Source of the DNA: an uncultured Clostridia bacterium
GTDB taxonomy: Bacteria > Bacillota > Clostridia > Christensenellales > Borkfalkiaceae
Assembly (NCBI GenBank): GCA_947177495.1
Contig: CAMWUS010000092.1
Location: 1-5,920 of the forward strand
Reading direction: 5' to 3'
Length of the DNA stretch: 5,920 nt
The notes under the pieces are model-generated. The model was not told where the DNA came from. It ran no database searches and worked only from the letters and a program-made list of their open reading frames with translations. Shown here in pieces: positions 1 through 4,858 of this stretch (positions within the stretch are counted from its first letter, which is position 1; every line of letters starts with the position of its first letter). The position numbers and the translations under genes are program-made.

Positions 1-29
1 AAAAGAGCCAAGCGCAATGCTCGGCTCTT
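1..29 (-). terminator. Rho-independent terminator (second of two tandem hairpins)
   Basis: Bases 3-9 (AAGAGCC) and 23-29 (GGCTCTT) form a perfect 7-bp stem. After one mismatch it continues with AGC/GCT (11-13 with 19-21) around a 5-base loop. Read leftwards the hairpin is followed by TTTT at the very edge of the window (complement of bases 1-4), which is the form of an intrinsic terminator for the minus-strand activase genes. The U-run may continue beyond the window. Read rightwards the stem is followed by a pyrimidine-rich stretch, so it could also stop a convergent gene lying outside the window. Confidence 0.6.
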
Positions 30-47
30 CCTCTTTCAAATAAATAT

Positions 48-67
48 CCCCGCGTAAAAACGCGGGG
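48..67 (-). terminator. GC-rich hairpin just after the stop codon, likely terminator
   Basis: CCCCGCG (48-54) and CGCGGGG (61-67) form a perfect 7-bp all-GC stem with a 6-base loop, starting 12 bases after the stop codon of the 418-residue gene. Read leftwards it is followed by ATATTTATTT, an imperfect U-rich tail. It therefore probably works as a first terminator, backed up by the hairpin at 1-29. Read rightwards it is followed by a T-run (75-81), so bidirectional action is possible. Confidence 0.65.
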
Positions 68-79
68 TAAAATTCTTTT

Positions 80-1336
80 TTACTTTTTCAAGTTTTCTCT
101 TGCGGTTGCAAGCATGAGTTTAATTCTGTTTTCCTGATTGACGCGGGTTGCCGACGGGTCGTAATCGACGGGAACGATATTCTCGTTTTCGTACAACATC
201 TTTAATACGCGAACCGCGCCCTTGCCCGCAATGTGGTTGGGCAGGCATCCGAAGGGCTGCGCGCAGACGATGTTTTCCGTACCCGTTTCCGCAAGCGCCG
301 CCATCTCTGCAGGGATCAGCCACCCCTCGCCCATCTTTACGCCTTGGTTAATAACCTTGTCCGCACAATGCCGTAAATGCTCGAAGTCGTGAACGGGCTC
401 GTAAACGCCGTGCTTCTTGGTAATCGCAATCATCTTCTTCTGCTTGCCGTACAGCCATTTATAGGCAATGCGGAAGAGCAAGCTGCTCTTCTTCCCGATT
501 CCGTAAAACTTATAATCGTTTACGTTGTTGATCACGCAATACAAAATAAAGTCCATGAGCGCGGGCACGACGGGCTCGCAGTCCTCGGCAAGCAAGAACT
601 CTTCGAGGTGCGAATTGCCGAGCGGAGAATACTTTACGTAAATTTCCCCCACGATGCCCACCTTTACCTTTTGCTCCCGTTTTACGGGAACGGCGGCGAA
701 GCTTTCGAGAATGTACCGCATGTTGCGTTTAAACTTTTTATAGCTCTTGTTGTCGTAACAACTTTTAATATACGAAACACACTTTTCGCGTGCGGTGGCG
801 CAATCCCCCGCGTTTGTTTCGTACGGCTTGGTTTGGTTGAAACAGCTCATAATCAAGTCGCCGTAATAAATCGCATACGCCAGCTTGATGAGAAAGCCAA
901 GCCCCGCTTGCAAGGAGCTGTCCTTTTCCAGCCCCGCGAAGTTGAGCGACAGCACAGGCACGTTGGGGAACTCCGCCCTCAGTGCGCGGCGAATGAGCGG
1001 AATGTAGTTGCTCGCACGGCATCCGCCGCCCGACTGCGTAATGAGCACCGCCGTTTTATTCACGTCGTACTTCCCGCTTTTAAGCGCGTCGAGATATTGC
1101 CCAATGACACAGAGCGCGGGGAAACAGGTATCGTTGTGTACGTGCTTCAACCCCTCGTCGATAACGGCGCGCCCCTCGTTGCGCAGAAGTTCCACCTTAT
1201 ACCCCTCGGCGCGCATGATATGCAGCAACACGTCGAAATGCCACGGGAGCATATCGGGCACCAAAATGGTATACTCGCCCTTCATCTCCTGCGTGAAACG
1301 GGGGTATTCTTCTCTATAATCGATAGTTTGCTTCAT
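80..1336 (-). CDS. COG3581-like cysteine-rich partner of a 2-hydroxyacyl-CoA dehydratase-type activase
   Basis: The 418-residue soluble protein resembles the C-terminal third of large acyl-CoA dehydratase activase-related proteins (COG3581 type, distantly HgdB-like). An N-terminal segment (about 20-50, TILVPDMLPWHF) is followed by HNDTCFPALCVIGQY (67-81; Cys71, Cys76), QSGGGCRASNY (101-111; Cys106), VGIVGEIYVKYSPLGN (226-241) and AQPFGCLPNHIAGKG (359-373; Cys358 just before it and Cys364). These cysteines lie in the most family-like stretches and are the likely Fe-S ligands; that is inference. No membrane segment or signal peptide is visible. The ATG start is supported by a Shine-Dalgarno AAGGA six bases upstream. 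The gene begins 16 bases after the stop of the 978-residue activase gene, so the two are surely cotranscribed and probably form one complex, taking ATP-energised electrons from the activase domains. In many Clostridia this region is fused to the activase; here it is a separate gene. Substrate unknown. Database names such as '2-hydroxyglutaryl-CoA dehydratase' would overstate what is known. Confidence 0.88.
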   Translation of the reverse strand: MKQTIDYREEYPRFTQEMKGEYTILVPDMLPWHFDVLLHIMRAEGYKVELLRNEGRAVIDEGLKHVHNDTCFPALCVIGQYLDALKSGKYDVNKTAVLITQSGGGCRASNYIPLIRRALRAEFPNVPVLSLNFAGLEKDSSLQAGLGFLIKLAYAIYYGDLIMSCFNQTKPYETNAGDCATAREKCVSYIKSCYDNKSYKKFKRNMRYILESFAAVPVKREQKVKVGIVGEIYVKYSPLGNSHLEEFLLAEDCEPVVPALMDFILYCVINNVNDYKFYGIGKKSSLLFRIAYKWLYGKQKKMIAITKKHGVYEPVHDFEHLRHCADKVINQGVKMGEGWLIPAEMAALAETGTENIVCAQPFGCLPNHIAGKGAVRVLKMLYENENIVPVDYDPSATRVNQENRIKLMLATARENLKK

Positions 1337-1339
1337 GGT

Positions 1340-1348
1340 ATTTCCTTA
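1340..1348 (-). promoter_or_regulatory. Ribosome binding site of the 418-residue gene
   Basis: Read on the minus strand, the 16-base gap between the two activase genes is GTGTTAAGGAAATACC followed by ATG. AAGGA is a good Shine-Dalgarno core about six bases from the start codon. This decides the start and argues that the split from the upstream gene is genuine rather than a sequencing frameshift, because a broken fusion gene would not be expected to carry a well-placed ribosome binding site. Confidence 0.75.
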
Positions 1349-1352
1349 ACAC

Positions 1353-4289
1353 TCAATCTTTGCGTTCCTGTTCCTCGATTGCGGCAAGTAAGGAACGCAG
1401 ACGGATTTTCACCACGCCCAAATTGTTGATCTCGTCGATTTTGATTTGCGTGTACAGCTTGCCTTTGCTTTCCAAAATCGCTCGCACCTGATCGGTGGTA
1501 ATGGCGTCGATTCCGCAACCGAACGAAACAAGCTGTACAAGATTGCAGTTCGGGTGATGCGTTACGAATTCCGCCGCACGGTACAGCCGCGCATGGTACG
1601 TCCATTGATTGAGCACGTTTACGAGCACTTGGTTGCCTTCCTCGAAAACGGCGTCTTCGGAAACGACGGCAAGCCCGAGCGAATTGAGCAGTTTGTTGAT
1701 GCCGTGGTTGATTTCGGGATCTACGTGGTAAGGTCGCCCCGCAAGCACGATGACTTTCTTGCCCGTGTGCTCCGCATCCACCAAAATCTTTCTACCTTCC
1801 GCCACGACGCGCTCGTGGAACAGATCCATGCGGCTCATGCCCTCACGCAAGCCTTCGTTGATAAGATAGAGCGGCACGCGGTATTTTTTAAGCGCGCGCT
1901 TTAACGTGTGCGCCGTTTTATGCAAATTGTTGGGGTCTATGTAGGGCATTACGAAATTGCTTTCATTCAGTCGTTCGTTATTCGCTTTCAAGAGCTCCGG
2001 ATAGTACGCCACCACGGGACAGTTATAGTGATTGACGGAAGCGTGCTCGTCGATATTGTAACTCTCGCAGGGATAGAAGATAAAATCCACTCCCTTGTCG
2101 AGAAGCGATTCGATATGCCCGTGCATGAGTTTTGCGGGGTAGCACACCGTATCGCTTGCCACGGTGTGTTGCCCTTTAAAGTAGAGCTCGCGCGAGCTCT
2201 TTTCACTGAGCACCACTTCGAACCCGCACGTTTCGAAAAAGCCCGTCCACAGCGGTAGCTGTTCGTACATAACAAGCTGTAACGGCAGCCCCACCTTTCC
2301 GCGCTTGCCCGCTTTTGCGGTAGGCTGCGCTAACAACTTTTCATATTTGTATGCGTACAAATCGGGGCGCTCCGTCGGCACTTTCATGCCCGCGCCGCGT
2401 TCGCATTTATTGCCCGAAATGAATTTCCGTCCGTCACCGAACGTTAAAATATTTACGTTGCATTTGGAAGTACAGCCCTTGCAATTCACCGATTGCGAGG
2501 TATAGGCGAAGTTTTTGAGCTCTGCCTCCGTGACGAGCGAGCTCACGAGCTTGTCCGCACGGGTATTTTCCTTTGCATAGAGCGCCGCACCGAACGCTCC
2601 CATTAAGCCCGCAATCGCAGGGCGCACAACTTCTTTGCCCGTTTCCTTTTCAAAGGAGCGAAGCACGGCATCGTTGAGGAAGGTTCCGCCCTGCACGACG
2701 ATATGGTCGCCTAGCTCCTCGGGCGTACGCGCGCGTATTACCTTATATATTGCATTTTTTACAATGGACGAGGAAAGCCCTGCGGAGATATCCTCCACGC
2801 TCGCCCCCTCTTTTTGCGCCTGTTTTACGGAGCTATTCATGAACACCGTACAGCGCGAACCGAGTTCCACGGGGTGCTTTGCAAACAATCCGAGCCGAGA
2901 GAACTCCTCGATTTCCATACCCATTGCCCGCGCAAAGGTTTGAATGAACGATCCGCAACCGGACGAACAAGCCTCGTTGAGCATAATGGAATCGATCGCG
3001 CGGTTTTTCACCTTAAAGCACTTGATGTCCTGCCCGCCGATATCGATGATGAAATCTACTTCGGGATTGAAGTGCAATGCCGCCTTAAAGTGCGCCATCG
3101 TTTCCACAACTCCGAAATCGATTTTGAGCGCCGACTTCATCATGTCTTCGCCGTAACCCGTCACGCACGCGCCGCGAATGACAATTCTATTTCCGATCAG
3201 CGAATAGATTTCCCGAATTTTGCCCGCAACGATGTCGAGCGGCTGTCCGTTGTTGGACTGATAATGAGAATACAATATTTTACTGTCGGGCGTTACGAGA
3301 ATGAGCTTGGTCGTCGTAGAGCCCGAATCGATGCCGAGATAGGCGTCGCCCTCGTAAGAGTAAATGTTTTCGAATTGCAAGTCGCTCCGCATATGGCGGG
3401 CGACGAATTCGTCGTACTCTCCGCGCGCGGCAAACAGCGGTTCCCCTACGGTGATTTCGCCCGTTTCCGAAGCTTTTTTCAGGCGCGCAATCAGCGCGTC
3501 AAGGTCTTCGGCGTCCGAAGTCTTTGCAGAAAGCGCCGCCCCGATCGACATGAAGCAGGGCGCATTCTCGGGGAATATCGCGTGCTCGTCGTCGAGCCCC
3601 AACGTCGTTTGAAACGCCTTGCGAAGTCCCTTCAAGAAGTGCAGAGGTCCGCCGAGGAAGAGCACCTTCCCCTTGATCCGCCGCCCCTGCGCCAAGCCTG
3701 AAACCGTTTGATCTACAACCGCTTGGAAAATAGAAGCCGCGATATCCGCCTTGCTCGCCCCTTGGTTGAGGAGCGGTTGCACGTCGGATTTTGCGAACAC
3801 CCCGCAACGCGAAGCAATCGGATATACCCGTTCGGCGGTCAGCGCAAGAGAGTCCATTTCGTCCGCCGTGATGTTGAGCAGAGTCGCCATTTGGTCAATG
3901 AACGCGCCCGTGCCGCCCGCACAGCTGCCGTTCATGCGCTGTTCCGTGCCGCCCGTAATAAAAATGATTTTCGCGTCCTCGCCGCCAAGCTCCACCGCCG
4001 CGTCCGCATCGGGATAGTATTTTTTAATTGCCCCGAACGCCGCCTGCACTTCCTGCACGAAAGGCAGACCTCCGCGTTGCGCCAGCCCGAGCCCTGCGGA
4101 ACCCGTCACGCACGGTTTAAACTGTACGCCAAAAGGACGAATTTTTTCCAATTCGCCCAATACGCATTCCTTTACGCGGGAAAAATGCCGCTCGTACGAG
4201 GAGTAGAGTACCTCTCCGTCCCCGTTCATCACGCACACTTTTACCGTTGTGGAACCCACGTCGATTCCCAAATATCTTTCTTCTATCAT
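1353..4289 (-). CDS. Tandem-domain acyl-CoA dehydratase activase (BadF/BadG/BcrA/BcrD ATPase x2) with DUF2229
   Basis: The 978-residue protein belongs to the ATP-dependent activases (ASKHA fold) that push a low-potential electron into 2-hydroxyacyl-CoA dehydratase-type or double-cubane-type Fe-S partners. Domain 1 (about 5-255) has phosphate motif GIDVGSTTVK (8-17), ELGGEDAK (100-107), GSCAGGTGAF (121-130) and SRCGVF (160-165). Domain 2 (about 317-570) repeats these as GIDSGSTTTK (319-328), DIGGQDIK (416-423), NEACSSGCGSF (438-448) and SRCTVF (478-483). The cluster cysteines are Cys123/Cys162 and Cys441/Cys480, each pair 39 residues apart as in the Acidaminococcus activator HgdC (Cys127/Cys166). 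A cysteine patch (Cys603, 606, 610, 629) links to a DUF2229-like region (about 665-890; Cys716, Cys741, Cys757) and a tail with FGCGIDAI (923-930). Cytosolic, with no membrane segments. It is first in a two-gene operon with the 418-residue protein. The start gives MIEERYLGID, with only a weak Shine-Dalgarno (GGA, eight bases upstream), but the activase motif begins at residue 6, so no later start fits. Natural partner and substrate cannot be read from this window. Confidence 0.93.
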   Translation of the reverse strand: MIEERYLGIDVGSTTVKVCVMNGDGEVLYSSYERHFSRVKECVLGELEKIRPFGVQFKPCVTGSAGLGLAQRGGLPFVQEVQAAFGAIKKYYPDADAAVELGGEDAKIIFITGGTEQRMNGSCAGGTGAFIDQMATLLNITADEMDSLALTAERVYPIASRCGVFAKSDVQPLLNQGASKADIAASIFQAVVDQTVSGLAQGRRIKGKVLFLGGPLHFLKGLRKAFQTTLGLDDEHAIFPENAPCFMSIGAALSAKTSDAEDLDALIARLKKASETGEITVGEPLFAARGEYDEFVARHMRSDLQFENIYSYEGDAYLGIDSGSTTTKLILVTPDSKILYSHYQSNNGQPLDIVAGKIREIYSLIGNRIVIRGACVTGYGEDMMKSALKIDFGVVETMAHFKAALHFNPEVDFIIDIGGQDIKCFKVKNRAIDSIMLNEACSSGCGSFIQTFARAMGMEIEEFSRLGLFAKHPVELGSRCTVFMNSSVKQAQKEGASVEDISAGLSSSIVKNAIYKVIRARTPEELGDHIVVQGGTFLNDAVLRSFEKETGKEVVRPAIAGLMGAFGAALYAKENTRADKLVSSLVTEAELKNFAYTSQSVNCKGCTSKCNVNILTFGDGRKFISGNKCERGAGMKVPTERPDLYAYKYEKLLAQPTAKAGKRGKVGLPLQLVMYEQLPLWTGFFETCGFEVVLSEKSSRELYFKGQHTVASDTVCYPAKLMHGHIESLLDKGVDFIFYPCESYNIDEHASVNHYNCPVVAYYPELLKANNERLNESNFVMPYIDPNNLHKTAHTLKRALKKYRVPLYLINEGLREGMSRMDLFHERVVAEGRKILVDAEHTGKKVIVLAGRPYHVDPEINHGINKLLNSLGLAVVSEDAVFEEGNQVLVNVLNQWTYHARLYRAAEFVTHHPNCNLVQLVSFGCGIDAITTDQVRAILESKGKLYTQIKIDEINNLGVVKIRLRSLLAAIEEQERKD

Positions 4290-4324
4290 CTCGTTTGTCC
4301 GTCTTGCCGTAGATTACCTAGTTG

Positions 4325-4360
4325 GTTACATAATTTGTGACGGTAATATTGTAACACAAA
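4325..4360. repeat. Inverted repeats over the -10 and start site of the activase promoter (candidate operator)
   Basis: Two nested perfect 6-bp inverted repeats overlap the activase promoter. GTTACA (4325-4330) pairs with TGTAAC (4350-4355), and TTTGTG (4334-4339) pairs with CACAAA (4355-4360). The second pair brackets the -10 and the predicted start site with a 15-base centre. The placement suits a repressor operator. The half-sites recall the TTGTG/CACAA halves of Rex (NADH-sensing) sites, but the spacing is wrong for the usual 18-base Rex box, so no regulator is assigned. Confidence 0.35.
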
Positions 4361-4376
4361 AAAGGCAAATTGACAA
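4341..4376 (-). promoter_or_regulatory. Sigma-A-type promoter of the activase operon
   Basis: On the minus strand, -35 TTGTCA (4371-4376) is separated by exactly 17 bases from -10 TACAAT (4348-4353). The -10 is preceded by TG one base away, an extended -10. The expected start of transcription is near 4341, giving a leader of about 51 bases before the ATG at 4289. This is close to consensus and is the best promoter in the window. It lies in the 126-base gap after spoIIID, so the activase operon can be expressed independently of sporulation. Confidence 0.75.
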
Positions 4377-4415
4377 GAGACAAGCGGAGAAATCCGAAAG
4401 AAAAATATTTCCTCG

Positions 4416-4682
4416 TCAGTCTTTTTTTTCTAAGCGGCGCTTTTGGTACTTGCGCTTGGTTGCATCGCCTCCGCGCAAATGCCGCTCTTTTAAATTGACG
4501 CTCAAAACGTGCTGAACGCGTTCCCACAGCTCCGCGTCTATCTCCGCAAGCCGCTCCGTCACGTCTTTATGTACGGTAGATTTACTTGTTCCGAAGCATT
4601 CCGCGCAGGCGCGCACCGTGCAGCCCGTTTTAACGATGTGCTCTCCGCACCTCAGCACCCGTTCCTCGATATTCTCCCACAC
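4416..4682 (-). CDS. spoIIID: Sporulation transcriptional regulator SpoIIID
   Basis: The 88-residue protein is a DNA-binding regulator of the mother cell during endospore formation. In Bacillus it switches many sigma-E-dependent genes on or off and helps produce sigma-K. The N-terminal helix (MWENIEERVLRCGEHIV) leads into a helix-turn-helix at about 21-43, with the signature FGTSKSTVHKDVTERL (30-45), nearly identical to the family's FGVSKSTVHKDLTERL. The family hallmark RHLRGGDATKRKY (67-79) is followed by a very basic tail (KRRLEKKD), the second DNA-contacting part in the Bacillus protein. Length fits the family (about 80-95). The start is GTG at 4682-4680, chosen because AAGGGGG sits seven bases upstream and because the protein aligns from its first helix. 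In many Firmicutes spoIIID is next to mreB/mbl; here it is followed after 126 bases by the activase operon, with no strong terminator between. Identity is highly secure; activity in this organism is inferred. Confidence 0.96.
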   Translation of the reverse strand: MWENIEERVLRCGEHIVKTGCTVRACAECFGTSKSTVHKDVTERLAEIDAELWERVQHVLSVNLKERHLRGGDATKRKYQKRRLEKKD

Positions 4683-4689
4683 AAAAAAT

Positions 4690-4696
4690 CCCCCTT
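4690..4696 (-). promoter_or_regulatory. Strong ribosome binding site that fixes the GTG start of spoIIID
   Basis: On the minus strand the sequence reads AAGGGGG, then ATTTTTT, then GTG. The seven-base spacing and near-perfect match to the 16S anti-Shine-Dalgarno support GTG at 4682 as the start codon rather than a later ATG. Confidence 0.8.
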
Positions 4697-4698
4697 AA

Positions 4699-4730
4699 TT
4701 CGACAAAAGATACTCTATATCTATGTCGAA
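4699..4730. repeat. Inverted repeat upstream of spoIIID
   Basis: TTCGACA (4699-4705) and TGTCGAA (4724-4730) are perfect 7-bp inverted repeats. Inside them AGATA (4708-4712) and TATCT (4718-4722) pair again around a 5-base loop, giving 12 paired bases. The element covers the -10 and predicted start site of the sigma-E-like promoter, so it may be a regulator site rather than an mRNA hairpin. If transcription starts further upstream it would instead fold in the leader, ending three bases before the Shine-Dalgarno. SpoIIID regulates its own gene in Bacillus, but the arms do not match its known site well. Confidence 0.5.
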
Positions 4731-4746
4731 ATAAGAGAGATTATGT
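4718..4746 (-). promoter_or_regulatory. Candidate sigma-E-like promoter of spoIIID
   Basis: On the minus strand, ACATAAT (4740-4746) lies 14 bases upstream of CATAGATA (4718-4725). Bacillus sigma-E promoters have an ATA-core -35 and a CATA-core -10 (CATACA-like) about 14 bases apart, and spoIIID is a classic sigma-E gene. Transcription would start near 4711, giving a leader of about 28 bases that includes the ribosome binding site. The match is partial (-10 about 6 of 8), and the AT-rich context makes chance matches possible. Confidence 0.42.
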
Positions 4747-4842
4747 ATGAATATGTGCAGCGCTCCGCTATCCAACCAATTTAGGCAATTTTATTTTCCA
4801 TCGGTTTTCTATCAAAAATTTAATACGCTTTTTGTAAATTCA

Positions 4843-4851
4843 TGATATAAT
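4843..4851 (+). promoter_or_regulatory. Extended -10 promoter immediately before the permease gene
   Basis: TGATATAAT is a perfect extended -10 (TG, one base, TATAAT). No good -35 is found at the usual 16-18 base distance, as is common for extended -10 promoters. The start of transcription would fall at about 4858, one base before the ATG at 4859. This is the only promoter-like element I can support in front of the permease gene within the 176-base divergent gap (4683-4858). Confidence 0.55.
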
Positions 4852-4858
4852 ACAGGTT

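Noticed and set aside
1334..1356. Frameshifted or broken fusion gene (pseudogene) between the two activase genes
   Set aside because: The gap contains a well-placed Shine-Dalgarno and an ATG, and both products are full of intact motifs up to their ends, so two functional genes are more likely than a broken one.
377..1429. 350-residue open frame on the plus strand, antisense to the 418-residue gene
   Set aside because: It lies almost entirely opposite a gene with clear family motifs, its translation shows no recognisable domain, and it lacks a convincing ribosome binding site. GC-rich codon use on the real strand explains the long antisense frame.
2183..2200. Perfect 18-base palindrome AGAGCTCGCGCGAGCTCT followed by TTTT on the plus strand
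   Set aside because: It resembles a terminator or operator but lies inside the activase coding sequence, encodes ordinary residues (SSREL region) and has no unpaired loop. Codon choice is a sufficient explanation, and no plus-strand gene here needs a terminator.
1446..2258. 152- and 116-residue plus-strand frames
   Set aside because: They are shadows of the DUF2229 and C-terminal part of the activase gene, with no independent coding signal.
2814..4340. 295- and 210-residue open frames on the plus strand, antisense to the tandem activase gene
   Set aside because: The translations are rich in Arg, His and Val as expected of antisense shadows, show no family motif, and cover the strongly supported activase domains. 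The second even runs across the promoter gap.
4334..4360. Canonical Rex operator at the activase promoter
   Set aside because: The TTGTG and CACAA halves are present, but they are separated by 15 bases rather than the roughly 6-8 of a Rex box, so only a generic candidate operator is reported.
4385..4396. Small CGGA-GAAA-TCCG hairpin after spoIIID as a terminator
   Set aside because: The stem is only 4 bp and no U-tract follows in the leftward direction, so it does not meet the usual form of an intrinsic terminator.
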